Source: Allotamlana fucoidanivorans
GTDB lineage: Bacteria; Bacteroidota; Bacteroidia; Flavobacteriales; Flavobacteriaceae
Assembly: GCF_045788535.1 (NCBI RefSeq)
Contig: NZ_CP074074.1
Location: forward strand, 2,108,001 to 2,172,000
Length of the DNA stretch: 64,000 nucleotides
Direction: 5' to 3'
A model generated the notes under the pieces. The model searched no databases and was not told the origin of the DNA. It was given only the letters and a program-made list of their open reading frames with translations. Position 1 is the stretch's first letter. The number at the start of each line of letters is the position of its first letter. Shown piece after piece: positions 44,216 through 53,770 of the stretch. The position numbers and the translations under genes are program-made.

Positions 44216-44379
44216 GTTTTTTACTACTTTCTTGGTTTTAAAATGCTTGTGTAGCAAACTTCTATGATTCAACAAATACAGTTGTTAAATTAATCATAAA
44301 AACAACTTTTTAATAGGGGTATTGGGAAAAAAAAAGGTCTATTTAAATAGAACATTAATACTTTTGAAAATCTTTATAT

Positions 44380-47196
44380 ATGAAAAAAATAACCACTTTG
44401 ATTGTCCTTTTTGTAACCGTGTGCACTTATGGACAAAGTCTAGATTTACAAAAAGAAATTCCTAGTGATAGTAGTTTTGTAAAAGGCGTACTTTCTAATG
44501 GCTTAACCTATTATATTAAGCATACTCATGTTGTGAAGGATGCTGCAAGCTATTATATCATTCAAAATGTAGGATCTGTTTTAGAAGAAGATAATCAAAG
44601 TGGATTAGCACATTTTTTAGAACACATGGCTTTCAATGGAACCAAACATTTTCCAGGCAAAGGCATACTTAATACACTTGAAGAATATGGTGCTGTTTTT
44701 GGAAAAGATATTAATGCCTATACATCATTTGATGAAACAGTGTATAATTTAAATCACATTCCTACAAAAGATGGTTTAGTTGATACGTGTTTAACTATTT
44801 TACATGATTGGTCTAATGAACTATTATTGACAGAGGAAGAGATTGATGCCGAACGTGGTGTGATAAAAGAAGAATGGCGTACAAGAGATAATGGTAACAT
44901 GCGCGCAATGGTAAAATCACTGCCCGTGTTGTTTAATAATACCAAATATGCCGATAGAATGCCTATTGGTTCAATGGATGTTGTTGAAAATTTTGAGTAT
45001 AGTGCGCTAAGAAGCTTTTACCATGATTGGTATAGAACAGATTTACAAGCTATAGCCATTATAGGTGATGTGGATGTTCATGCTATTGAGGAAAAAATCA
45101 AGCAAAAGTTTTCAAAAATTCCAGCGGTTGAAAACCCTAAAGAACGTTACATTATTGAAATTCCTGATAATGACAAGATGCAATATGCTTTTGTAACAGA
45201 TAAAGAGCTAAAAACAGCATTAGTTACGTTTGGTATAAGACGTAAAAATGCCATGGAAAATGAAACTATAGCAGACTTAAAATCATCATTGTTAAATGCC
45301 ATGATAAAAAGTATGTTTAGCACAAGAATGGAAGAAATCAGGCAAAAACCTGATGCCCCTTTTTTAGGTGTACGTTTAAATGAAGGTAGTCACTCTAGGG
45401 CAGCTATGCAATTCAGTTTAGATGTTTACCCTAAACCCAATCAACAGTATGAGGCATTTAAATTAGCTATGCAGGAATTAAATAGAGTGGTTAAATTCGG
45501 ATTTACAAAACCAGAAATAGATAGAACCATCGTGGCGTTTAAGAGTGGTTATGAAAACTATATTAGTAAGCTTGATGATAGACCACATAAAAAATATGCC
45601 GACCTTATTGTAAAGAATTACTTAAATAATAAAACCATAGCTGATTTTGAAAAGAAGTATGACATAGTAAAATCAATTTTCAATACACTTAGGGAAGATG
45701 ATTTTCTAAAACAAATCAAATTACTCTATACAGAAAAGAATAGATACTTAGTTGTTAGAGGTGTTGAAGGCAATAAGAATCTTACAGAGGATGATGCTTT
45801 AGCAATTATAAACTCTGTTGAAAATGATAAAACACTTCAGCCTTATGTTGATGCGTTTTCTGGAAAAACATTGGTGTCAGACGTTGAAATAAAACCGGGG
45901 AGCATTCAATCTGAAACCTATAATGAAGAGTTAGATGCCACAACATTTGTGTTGAGCAATGGAGTAAAGGTGCACTATAAGTTTGCCGATAAAAATAAGA
46001 ATTCGGTAAAACTCAAAGCTATGAGTTACGGAGGTAAATCGCTTATAGAAGATAATTCGTATCTAACTTCAGCTAATCATACCATTGAATTGGTTAATAA
46101 TTCAGGTGTAGGGAATTACAACACCATTGAAATGTCAAAAATTCTCGCTGGTAATACAGCAAGACTTAGTTTGAATATTTCAGATATCAGTGAAAAAGTA
46201 AATGGTTCAGCTACACCAAAAGATTTTGAGGTCTTAATGCAACGCGTCTATATGCAGTTTATGCATCCAAGATTTGATGAAAATGCTCTTAAAGTGTTTA
46301 AGAATAACTTAAATCATGCCTTAAAAGCTAAAAGTGAAAACATTGGAAGTAAAATCAATGATAGCACTTTAGTAACTTTATATGGCTTTAATAATCCCAG
46401 ACATAGATTATTGTCGCCAGAATACATAGAGGATATTTCTTTTGAAAAAGTAAAAACCATTTATCAAGATAGATTTGCTGATGTGTCAGATTTTGAATTC
46501 TTTATTGTTGGTGACATTAAAAAGGAAGACCTTAAGCCTGTTTTAGAAAATTATTTAGCCAGTATTGAAACCAAAAATAATAAGGAAGATTGGGTATATA
46601 AAGAAGATAACTGGTTGAATGATAATATTAAAAAAGACATCTATTTAAAGATGGAAAATCCGAAGGCAACCGTTAGAATAGCCTATAAAAAAGAAGTAAA
46701 ATACACCCAAAATAATTATTATTTGACTAAAGCCTTAGGCGATATTTTAAAATTGAGATTAACAGCATCACTAAGAGAAAGTGAGGGCGGTACGTACGGA
46801 GCTGGTGTAGGTGCTAAATTGTCAAAACGACCAAAAGAAGAAGCTGTATTATACGTGAGTTTTGATTGCAATCCAGATAAAGTAGAAAAACTGGTAGAAA
46901 TAGTTCATGAAGAAATGCATGCCATAGCTAATGACAATATTAAAGAAGAAGACTTAACAAAAACAAAAACCAACTATTTCAAAGAGCGCGAGCAACAAAA
47001 AAATTACAATAGTTATGATATGAATGTACTTACTAACTATTTTAGGGAAGGCTATAACATGAATGATCCAGAAAATTTTGATGTGCCCGTTCAAGCCTTA
47101 AGCAAGAAACATATTTCACAGTTTGCAAAAAAGCTTCTGGACCATTCAAAATCGTATGAAATTATAGCAAAACCAATTATAAATAATAAGGATTAA
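44380..47196 (+). CDS. M16-family zinc metallopeptidase (pitrilysin-like), exported
   Basis: The 938-residue protein has a Sec signal (LIVLFVTVCTYGQ) and two tandem M16 units. The first carries the inverted zinc motif H-x-x-E-H at His78-Glu81-His82 (LAHFLEHMAFNGT) with the distal Glu region ITEEEIDAERGVIKEEW. The second, inactive half (about 510-930) includes the R-x-x-x-GG-TYG segment (LRESEGGTYGAGVG) that helps hold peptides. Such enzymes degrade small peptides in the periplasm. It begins a run of ordinary cell genes that is unrelated to polysaccharide use and lies 55 bp upstream of the DsbD gene. Full length and all key residues suggest an active enzyme; its natural substrates are unknown. 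Confidence 0.95.
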   Translation: MKKITTLIVLFVTVCTYGQSLDLQKEIPSDSSFVKGVLSNGLTYYIKHTHVVKDAASYYIIQNVGSVLEEDNQSGLAHFLEHMAFNGTKHFPGKGILNTLEEYGAVFGKDINAYTSFDETVYNLNHIPTKDGLVDTCLTILHDWSNELLLTEEEIDAERGVIKEEWRTRDNGNMRAMVKSLPVLFNNTKYADRMPIGSMDVVENFEYSALRSFYHDWYRTDLQAIAIIGDVDVHAIEEKIKQKFSKIPAVENPKERYIIEIPDNDKMQYAFVTDKELKTALVTFGIRRKNAMENETIADLKSSLLNAMIKSMFSTRMEEIRQKPDAPFLGVRLNEGSHSRAAMQFSLDVYPKPNQQYEAFKLAMQELNRVVKFGFTKPEIDRTIVAFKSGYENYISKLDDRPHKKYADLIVKNYLNNKTIADFEKKYDIVKSIFNTLREDDFLKQIKLLYTEKNRYLVVRGVEGNKNLTEDDALAIINSVENDKTLQPYVDAFSGKTLVSDVEIKPGSIQSETYNEELDATTFVLSNGVKVHYKFADKNKNSVKLKAMSYGGKSLIEDNSYLTSANHTIELVNNSGVGNYNTIEMSKILAGNTARLSLNISDISEKVNGSATPKDFEVLMQRVYMQFMHPRFDENALKVFKNNLNHALKAKSENIGSKINDSTLVTLYGFNNPRHRLLSPEYIEDISFEKVKTIYQDRFADVSDFEFFIVGDIKKEDLKPVLENYLASIETKNNKEDWVYKEDNWLNDNIKKDIYLKMENPKATVRIAYKKEVKYTQNNYYLTKALGDILKLRLTASLRESEGGTYGAGVGAKLSKRPKEEAVLYVSFDCNPDKVEKLVEIVHEEMHAIANDNIKEEDLTKTKTNYFKEREQQKNYNSYDMNVLTNYFREGYNMNDPENFDVPVQALSKKHISQFAKKLLDHSKSYEIIAKPIINNKD

Positions 47197-47251
47197 TCAG
47201 AGATAGCGAAAAACCTTAATTTTGCCTTTCGGGTAATTACAAACAGATAAT

Positions 47252-49246
47252 ATGAAAAAAGCATTATTAGCCTTAGCCATTATTTTCTCTTTAACTGGGT
47301 ATTCACAGGTGTTTGAGCCTGTAAAATGGGAGACTTCAGTAGAAAAGATTTCAGAATCAGAATATAAATTAATCAGTAAAGCCAGCATAGATAATGGTTG
47401 GCATCTATATTCACAAAATGTTCCAGAAGACGGCCCTATACCAACAACATTTACTTATAACGGAGCTGAAGACGCTTTCGTCATAAAAGGAAAAACTTCA
47501 GAGGAAGAAGGTCACATTATTGATGATCCTGTTTTTGGTATGAAAATTAAGTTTTTTGAAACTTCGGCTACCTTTGAACAAATCGTTGAAGTAAAAAACG
47601 CTTTAGGAAAAATAAGCGGCTATGTAGAATTCATGGTCTGTGATGACACCAGATGCTTACCTCCAACAGAAGTTGATTTAGAATTTATAATTTCAGAAGA
47701 TAAAGAGGCAGCTGTTGCAGTAACAGAGTCTGTAGAGGCAGACGTGGAAGACAGTTCTGGAAGTGCTTTAAATGAAGCGTCATCTAATAAAAAAGAATCA
47801 AAAAAAGGACTTTGGGGCATTTTTTTCATTGCGTTCTTTTCGGGGTTTGCAGCCTTACTTACACCATGCGTGTTTCCTATGATTCCTATGACGGTGAGTT
47901 TCTTTACAAAGCAAAGTAAAAACAAAGCTGCTGGAATTAAAAATGCATTAATTTATGGAATCTCAATCATTGTGATTTATGTGTTGTTAGGCACATTAGT
48001 AAGTTTAATATTTGGTGCAGATGCCTTAAATGCGCTTTCTACAAACGTATGGTTTAACCTGGCCTTTTTTATATTATTATTGGTGTTTGCTGCCTCTTTC
48101 TTAGGTGCTTTTGAAATCATGTTGCCAAACTCATGGGCCAATAAGGTTGATAGGCAAGCCGATAGAGGAGGCTTAATAGGGATATTCTTTATGGCCTTGG
48201 CATTAGCTATTGTGTCGTTTTCGTGTACAGGGCCAATTGTAGGAACCTTGCTAGTTGAGGCGGCTACTGGCGGAAGTCAAATTGGGCCAATTGTTGGTAT
48301 GTTAGGCTTTTCATTAGCCATAGCTTTACCATTTGCCTTATTTGCTGCTTTCCCTGGTTGGTTAAATTCATTGCCAAAATCAGGAGGTTGGTTGAACACT
48401 GTAAAAGTGGTTTTAGGGTTTCTTGAATTGGCTTTGGCCTTTAAATTCTTATCAAATGCCGATTTGGTACTACAACTACATTGGTTAGAACGTGAGGTGT
48501 TCATAGCTATTTGGATAGCTATTTTTGGTGCCTTAGCGTTTTATCTTTTTGGAAAAATTCAACTACCTCATGATTCACCTTTAACACATATCTCAGTAGG
48601 ACGATTAAGTTTAGGGTTATTAGTTTTAGCATTCACTATTTACATGATTCCAGGGTTGTGGGGAGCACCATTAAATTTAATAAGTGCTTTTCCGCCTCCA
48701 CAACATTATAGTGAATCTCCGTATGGTGTAGGGTATACGCAATTGAGTTCATCAAAAGTTCCTGGTGGTCATTATGATGAAGTCCCAGATGGGGCACACT
48801 TAATGCCTCCTCATAATATATTGGCCTTCAATGATTATGATAAAGGGTTGGCTTATGCTAAGAAAATAGGCAAACCAGTAATGATAGATTTTACGGGTCA
48901 TGCGTGCGTGAATTGTAGAAAAATGGAACAAAACGTTTGGGTGAAACCCAATGTGTTGCACATGCTTAAAAATGATGTTGTACTTATTTCTTTATATGTA
49001 GATGATAAACGCAAATTACCAGCAGATGAAGTGGTTAAATCTAAATTAAAACCAGGAAAGAAGCTAAAATATATAGGTCAGAAATGGAGCGAATTGCAAA
49101 CCATTAAATACAAAACTAATTCGCAACCGTTTTATGTTTTAATGGATCATAATGAAGAAAACCTTGTAGAGCCAGTAGCCTATACCCCAGATGCTGAAGC
49201 ATACTTTACATGGTTAAAGTCGGGAATCTCAAAGTTTAAAAAATAG
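47252..49246 (+). CDS. dsbD: Thiol:disulfide interchange protein DsbD
   Basis: The 664-residue protein moves electrons from cytoplasmic thioredoxin to the periplasm. Order of domains: Sec signal, N-terminal alpha domain (about 20-150) with the cysteine pair in VCDDTRCLPP, eight membrane helices (about 185-490) including TPCVFPMIPMTVSFF and FSCTGPIVGTLL with the membrane Cys pair, and a C-terminal thioredoxin-like domain with Cys552-V-N-C555 in HACVNCRKME. All three redox pairs are present, so the chain should work. The alpha domain is shorter than in Escherichia coli, as is usual in Bacteroidota. Thioredoxin reductase, which supplies the reducing power, is encoded two genes downstream on the same strand. 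Confidence 0.95.
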   Translation: MKKALLALAIIFSLTGYSQVFEPVKWETSVEKISESEYKLISKASIDNGWHLYSQNVPEDGPIPTTFTYNGAEDAFVIKGKTSEEEGHIIDDPVFGMKIKFFETSATFEQIVEVKNALGKISGYVEFMVCDDTRCLPPTEVDLEFIISEDKEAAVAVTESVEADVEDSSGSALNEASSNKKESKKGLWGIFFIAFFSGFAALLTPCVFPMIPMTVSFFTKQSKNKAAGIKNALIYGISIIVIYVLLGTLVSLIFGADALNALSTNVWFNLAFFILLLVFAASFLGAFEIMLPNSWANKVDRQADRGGLIGIFFMALALAIVSFSCTGPIVGTLLVEAATGGSQIGPIVGMLGFSLAIALPFALFAAFPGWLNSLPKSGGWLNTVKVVLGFLELALAFKFLSNADLVLQLHWLEREVFIAIWIAIFGALAFYLFGKIQLPHDSPLTHISVGRLSLGLLVLAFTIYMIPGLWGAPLNLISAFPPPQHYSESPYGVGYTQLSSSKVPGGHYDEVPDGAHLMPPHNILAFNDYDKGLAYAKKIGKPVMIDFTGHACVNCRKMEQNVWVKPNVLHMLKNDVVLISLYVDDKRKLPADEVVKSKLKPGKKLKYIGQKWSELQTIKYKTNSQPFYVLMDHNEENLVEPVAYTPDAEAYFTWLKSGISKFKK

Positions 49247-49251
49247 AGATT

Positions 49252-50763
49252 ATGATGACAGGAGTAAAGCGCATTTTTAAGAAAAAAAACAGTGGCTCAA
49301 ATTTAGAAGCTTATTTTGACCAATTTCGTAAAAATATCATAGGAGTTGATGCTTCTTTTGAATCACCTTATGGCAAACAAAAAGTGATATATGCCGATTG
49401 GACAGCAAGTGGACGCTTATATAAACCCATTGAAGATAAGATCACTAATCATATTGGGCCTTTTGTAGCCAATACACATACCGAAACCTCCATTACAGGA
49501 AGTGTGATGACGCGAGCATACCATGATGCAAGACAGATTATAAAGAAACATGTTAACGCCAACCAAGAAGATGTGCTCATCACCGTTGGAACTGGTATGA
49601 CAGGTGCTATAAATAAGTTTCAACGTATTTTAGGAATTAAGCTTAATGAGAATTTAAAAGATCATACAGAGATTCCAGAAGAAAAACGTCCTATCATTTT
49701 TGTGTCTCACATGGAACACCATTCTAATCAAACCTCGTGGTTAGAAACTATTGCACGCGTAAAAGTGATTCCTTCAAACAAAGAAGGTTTGCCATGCTTG
49801 AATAGCTTAGAGGGACTTCTGGAAGAACACAAAAATATCCCAATAAAAATAGCGGCTATTACTGGCTGCTCAAATGTAACAGGAATAAGAACCAATTACC
49901 ATGGGGTGGCCAAAGTCATGCATCAAAATAATGGGTTGTGTTTTGTAGATTTTGCTTGTTCGGCGCCATATGTAGAAATCAATATGCATCCTGAAGATGA
50001 AGAGGCTTACTTAGATGCCATAACGTTTTCACCACATAAATTTTTAGGAGGTCCTGGAACATCTGGGGTGTTAATTTTTAATAAGAAATTATATAAAAAC
50101 TTAGTGCCTGATAATCCGGGAGGGGGCACCGTAAGTTATACCAACCCGTGGGGAGATCATGATTATATAGATGATATTGAAACCAGAGAAGATGGCGGCA
50201 CACCTGGTTTTTTGCAAGCTATACGAATAGCGTTATCTGTTGAGTTAAAAGAAAAAATGGGAGTTCAGAATATTTTGGATAGAGAACATGAACTCAATGC
50301 TATTGTTTTCAAAAGGCTTACTCAGATTAAAAACATAAAAATATTAGCTCCAGAGCATAAAGAGAGACTTGGTGTATTTTCATTTTATGTAGAAGACGTG
50401 CATTACAATTTGATTGTAAAACTTTTAAATGATCGCTTTGGTGTGCAGACCCGAGGCGGATGTTCCTGTGCTGGAACTTATGGTCATTACTTGTTAAATG
50501 TTGATCAGACTACTTCAAAATCTATAGAAGAAAAAATTTTAGAAGGCTGTTTGATAGAACGTCCGGGGTGGATTAGAATGTCTATTCATCCAACAATGAC
50601 AAATACTGAAATAGAGTTTATCTGTGCTGCTATAGAGCAAGTGGCAAAAAACTATGACATTTGGGGCAAAGATTACCAGTATGATGCTTCAAAGAATGAG
50701 TATGTCCATAAAGACAAGCGCAATATAGAAAAACAAATTTCAGAAGACTGGTTTAAGTTATAA
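49252..50763 (+). CDS. Class V aminotransferase-fold PLP enzyme (cysteine desulfurase-like)
   Basis: The 503-residue cytoplasmic protein has the class V fold type I pattern: YADWTASGRLY, THTETSITGSVMTRAYHDAR, VFVSHMEHHSNQTSW-type substrate and PLP segments, and the PLP lysine Lys263 in TFSPHKFLGGPGTSGVL. Near the C-terminus TRGGCSCAGTYGHYLL carries two close cysteines, one of which could be the persulfide-forming residue of desulfurases. Length exceeds IscS/SufS by about 90 residues. It lies 5 bp after dsbD and 17 bp before trxB, so a link to thiol or sulfur chemistry is likely. Whether it is a desulfurase, a selenocysteine lyase or something else cannot be settled; no SUF partner genes are present. 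Confidence 0.88.
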   Translation: MMTGVKRIFKKKNSGSNLEAYFDQFRKNIIGVDASFESPYGKQKVIYADWTASGRLYKPIEDKITNHIGPFVANTHTETSITGSVMTRAYHDARQIIKKHVNANQEDVLITVGTGMTGAINKFQRILGIKLNENLKDHTEIPEEKRPIIFVSHMEHHSNQTSWLETIARVKVIPSNKEGLPCLNSLEGLLEEHKNIPIKIAAITGCSNVTGIRTNYHGVAKVMHQNNGLCFVDFACSAPYVEINMHPEDEEAYLDAITFSPHKFLGGPGTSGVLIFNKKLYKNLVPDNPGGGTVSYTNPWGDHDYIDDIETREDGGTPGFLQAIRIALSVELKEKMGVQNILDREHELNAIVFKRLTQIKNIKILAPEHKERLGVFSFYVEDVHYNLIVKLLNDRFGVQTRGGCSCAGTYGHYLLNVDQTTSKSIEEKILEGCLIERPGWIRMSIHPTMTNTEIEFICAAIEQVAKNYDIWGKDYQYDASKNEYVHKDKRNIEKQISEDWFKL

Positions 50764-50780
50764 TAGATACAAAATAAGAT

Positions 50781-51764
50781 ATGTCAGAAACAATAGAACG
50801 CGTAAAATGCTTAATTATAGGGTCAGGTCCAGCAGGATATACAGCGGCAATCTATGCAGCAAGAGCTAATATGAATCCCGTATTGTATCAAGGGACACAA
50901 CCAGGCGGTCAATTAACAACCACCAATGAAGTTGAGAATTTTCCAGGCTATCCAGAAGGGGTTACAGGTCCAGAAATGATGATGCAATTACAAGCTCAAG
51001 CCCAGCGTTTTGAAGCCGATATTAGAGATGGTTGGATTACAAAAGTTGATTTTTCAAGTGCTACTCATAAAGTATGGGTTAATGAAGAGAAAGAAATACA
51101 TTGTGATACGGTGATTATTTCAACAGGAGCTTCAGCGAAATACCTGGGCTTAGAATCTGAGCAAAAGTATTTACAACTGGGCGGAGGAGTATCGGCTTGT
51201 GCGGTTTGTGATGGCTTCTTTTATAGAAATCAGGAAGTGGTTATAGTAGGCGCAGGAGATTCAGCCTGTGAGGAAGCCCATTATTTGTCAAAGCTTTGTA
51301 AAAAAGTAACGATGTTGGTGCGTAGAGATGAATTTAGAGCTTCAAAAATCATGGCAGCTAGAGTTCAAAATACAGAAAATATAGAGATACTATTTAACAC
51401 CGAGACAGATGAAGTTTTAGGAGACGGACAAGTAGTAACAGGGGTTCGTGTTTTCAATAATAAAACCAATGAGAAGCAGGACATTCCAGCCACAGGATTT
51501 TTTGTAGCGATTGGTCATAAACCGAATACAGATATTTTTAAAGACTATTTAAAATTAGATGCAACGGGTTATATTGTGAATGAGCCAGGGACATCAAAAA
51601 CGAATATAGAAGGTGTGTTTGTGTCAGGCGATGCTGCAGACCATGTTTATAGGCAAGCAGTAACAGCAGCAGGTACAGGTTGTATGGCCGCTTTAGATGC
51701 CGAACGTTATTTAGCCGCTAAAGATGCTACGTTTGAAGTTTCTACTTCTTTATACAAGGAGTAG
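50781..51764 (+). CDS. trxB: Thioredoxin-disulfide reductase
   Basis: The 327-residue flavoprotein reduces thioredoxin with NADPH in the cytoplasm. The FAD-binding GSGPAGYTAAIYAAR (about 14-28), the redox pair Cys140-A-V-C143 in SACAVCDGFF, the NADPH site GAGDSACEEA and the C-terminal FAD segment VFVSGDAADHVYRQAVTAAGTGCMAA are all in place. The usual CATC is CAVC here, a conservative change. Length is normal for bacterial low-molecular-weight enzymes. It ends the run with dsbD and the aminotransferase-like gene, grouping cytoplasmic and membrane steps of thiol reduction. Confidence 0.97.
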   Translation: MSETIERVKCLIIGSGPAGYTAAIYAARANMNPVLYQGTQPGGQLTTTNEVENFPGYPEGVTGPEMMMQLQAQAQRFEADIRDGWITKVDFSSATHKVWVNEEKEIHCDTVIISTGASAKYLGLESEQKYLQLGGGVSACAVCDGFFYRNQEVVIVGAGDSACEEAHYLSKLCKKVTMLVRRDEFRASKIMAARVQNTENIEILFNTETDEVLGDGQVVTGVRVFNNKTNEKQDIPATGFFVAIGHKPNTDIFKDYLKLDATGYIVNEPGTSKTNIEGVFVSGDAADHVYRQAVTAAGTGCMAALDAERYLAAKDATFEVSTSLYKE

Positions 51765-51862
51765 CTATTTAAAAATAATGATAAGAATCAAAATTTAAAT
51801 TTCGGCTTTTTTGTGCTTTGTAATTATTCAAAAAAGTGTTTTCTTTGACAACCTTTTTAATT

Positions 51863-51937
51863 CGGGATGTGGCGCAGTCCGGTTAGCGTACACGGCTGGG
51901 GGCCGTGTGGTCGCAGGTTCGAATCCTGTCATCCCGA
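51863..51937 (+). tRNA. tRNA-Pro (anticodon GGG)
   Basis: The sequence folds into a cloverleaf: acceptor arm cgggatg / catcccg, D-arm with ggttagc, anticodon arm cacgg-ctggggg-ccgtg placing GGG at positions 34-36, variable loop and T-arm gcagg-ttcgaat-cctgt. The CCA end is not encoded. Proline identity follows from the anticodon (reads CCC and CCU). It sits between trxB and a second set of carbohydrate genes. Confidence 0.95.
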
Positions 51938-51946
51938 CGAATAAAG

Positions 51947-51988
51947 ACCTTAATTAGTTTAAATTCAATTAGTTAAGGTTTTTTTTTG
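51947..51988 (+). terminator. Terminator after tRNA-Pro
   Basis: The arms accttaa / ttaaggt enclose a 19-base loop that can pair further, followed by nine T residues. It starts 10 bp after the tRNA and fits the end of its transcript. Confidence 0.7.
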
Positions 51989-52154
51989 TTTTTAAAAATG
52001 TGCCATAAATGCGCCAATATCTTTTCTTAACTAAAAAGGGCTTTATTTACCCTTAAATATTCAATGGTATTTAATCATTGAAGATATGCTAAATTACGAA
52101 TTATTTGATTGTTATTAATTATTGTATTTTCATCACACTTTAGTTAATAGAATC

Positions 52155-52295
52155 ATGATATCAAAAACACTCCAAGCAACTATAAGAGAACTACCAAAAA
52201 ACGAAGAACGACGTTTATTAAGGTGGTTGCAATCTGAATTAGAAAATGATGAACCTAAAGAAGAGGTTAGCCATAAACAAAAAAAGGCTTATTGA
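52155..52295 (+). CDS. Small hypothetical protein (46 residues)
   Basis: A short frame starts MISKTLQATIRELPKNEE and continues RRLLRWLQSELENDEPKEEV to a Lys-rich end. The middle looks like an amphipathic helix; no export signal or known motif was found. It lies alone between the tRNA gene terminator and the GH37/63-like gene. Composition and a clear start make it plausible, but the size leaves doubt. Resemblance to the N-terminal segment of small toxin-antitoxin or regulator proteins is only superficial. Confidence 0.4.
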   Translation: MISKTLQATIRELPKNEERRLLRWLQSELENDEPKEEVSHKQKKAY

Positions 52296-52391
52296 ACATA
52301 TCTCTAAGACTAGAAAGAAGAATTTGGTTTGGGTTATTTGAAACACTAATTTGGGATATTTGTAGAGTCTGTTAGTGTATCTTTTGGGTAC

Positions 52392-52422
52392 ATTTGTTAA
52401 TGAGGTATTCTCGTTAACAAAT
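52392..52422. promoter_or_regulatory. Operator-like dyad before GH37/63-like gene
   Basis: Arms atttgttaatgag and ctcgttaacaaat (13 bp, one mismatch) surround a 5-base centre; the right arm ends 11 bp before the start codon. The length and symmetry are like binding sites of GntR/LacI-type repressors. It could also form an mRNA hairpin in the leader. Confidence 0.6.
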
Positions 52423-52433
52423 TTTAATACTAA

Positions 52434-53765
52434 ATGTTGAGACTAAAAACTAGTTTATTTTTTATTCCCTATATAGTCGTGAGTATTTTAAGTTCATGTA
52501 AGGACATAGGTTCAAGTCTTAGGAGAAGTTCAGATTATAACTTGACTTCAGAAATAACAAAAAAACAGCTTGATTCATTAAGTGCTGAAGTGAAATTGGC
52601 ATTTACTAAACTTAGGCCACAATCTATTCAGCCTGCAGAAGGTTTTATTAAATATGATTATCTAATTCCTGCGGGGTTTTACAAACAGATGTGGGATTGG
52701 GATGGCTTTTTTATTGGAGCACATTTATCTAGTATTGGTAAGCCGCAATATCTTAAATATTGGGTGCTTAATTTTATTGCAGCAGCAGATGAAAATGGTT
52801 ACGCTTCTGGTTGTGTAACAACAAAAGGACCAAGACCCTTATTTGGCAAATTTGCTATGAAGCCTTTTATTGGTCAAGGTGCTTACCTCGCTTCGAAAAA
52901 ATTAAAGGATTATAATTGGATTACACCAGAAGTATATTCAAAAATAAAAAGTGTTATTTCATACCGAGAAGAAATAAGCTTTGATAAAAACTATGGACTT
53001 TTCTTTTGGGATGATGCCATGTCTAGTGGTGCAGATAATAATGTAGTCCTTACTAATGATAAAAATCAACCTGGGGCGTTTTTAGCAGTAGACTTGTCGG
53101 CATTTATGTATCGTGAGTATTTAGCAATGAAAAAAGTAGCAGAGAAACTTAACTTTACAGAGGATGCAAAATTATATCAGAATAAAGCCGAAAAATTAAA
53201 AACCAATATTACAAAACACTTATGGGACAAGGAAGCAAAAAGTTTTTGGAATGTGTTTAAATCTTCAGGAAGACAATACAAAAGAGTTAGCTATTCTAAT
53301 TTCATAGCATTGCTTCATACCGATTTAGTTAGTCAAGAAAATGGGAGGGACATGATAGAACGTTATCTTCTTAACAAAGAGCACATGAAAGCTAAATATG
53401 GCTTGCGTACATTATCAAAACAAGATCCTGATTACAATAATGAAAATATCATTGTGCCATATTCAAATTGGCAAGGACCTGTATGGCCAGTTGCAAACTA
53501 CATGTATTTTATAGCTTTAAAAAATTATGGCTTTGATGAGGAATGTAGAGAGTTAGCTTATACAATTGGAACACGAGTTCTTCAGGATATTGAAGAGTAT
53601 GGCTCTATGCATGAAAATTATCATGCCGATACCGGAGCACCTTTAGCGCCTACAGCAGAGCAATCTAAAGATGGTGTTTTTACTGGATTTGTAGGTTGGA
53701 ATCTGCTGGTGCAAAATATGCTAATGGGTGTGGCCGAAGGAGATTATTTATTACTTGAAATATAA
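52434..53765 (+). CDS. Trehalase-like (GH37/GH63-type) glycoside hydrolase lipoprotein
   Basis: The 443-residue protein has a lipobox at Cys22 (VSILSSC). The catalytic (alpha/alpha)6 barrel shows QMWDWDGFFIG (residues 86-95), WDDAMSSGADNN with Asp201 as likely acid, SNWQGPVWPVANY, and GSMHENYHADTG with Glu394 as likely base. This is the pattern shared by GH63 and GH37 inverting enzymes, which split alpha-glucosides, trehalose or glucosyl/mannosyl glycerates. It starts 11 bp after the operator-like dyad and is followed 5 bp later by the GH36 gene. An alpha-linked side chain of the target glycan is a plausible substrate; trehalose is an alternative. The exact family cannot be fixed by eye. Confidence 0.82.
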   Translation: MLRLKTSLFFIPYIVVSILSSCKDIGSSLRRSSDYNLTSEITKKQLDSLSAEVKLAFTKLRPQSIQPAEGFIKYDYLIPAGFYKQMWDWDGFFIGAHLSSIGKPQYLKYWVLNFIAAADENGYASGCVTTKGPRPLFGKFAMKPFIGQGAYLASKKLKDYNWITPEVYSKIKSVISYREEISFDKNYGLFFWDDAMSSGADNNVVLTNDKNQPGAFLAVDLSAFMYREYLAMKKVAEKLNFTEDAKLYQNKAEKLKTNITKHLWDKEAKSFWNVFKSSGRQYKRVSYSNFIALLHTDLVSQENGRDMIERYLLNKEHMKAKYGLRTLSKQDPDYNNENIIVPYSNWQGPVWPVANYMYFIALKNYGFDEECRELAYTIGTRVLQDIEEYGSMHENYHADTGAPLAPTAEQSKDGVFTGFVGWNLLVQNMLMGVAEGDYLLLEI

Positions 53766-53770
53766 TTCCA

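Noticed and set aside
51989..52154. Possible integrase attachment site after tRNA-Pro (tgtgccataaatgcgccaat near 52000)
   Set aside because: No integrase gene follows and no copy of the tRNA 3' end was found in the window; the short sequence alone is not enough.
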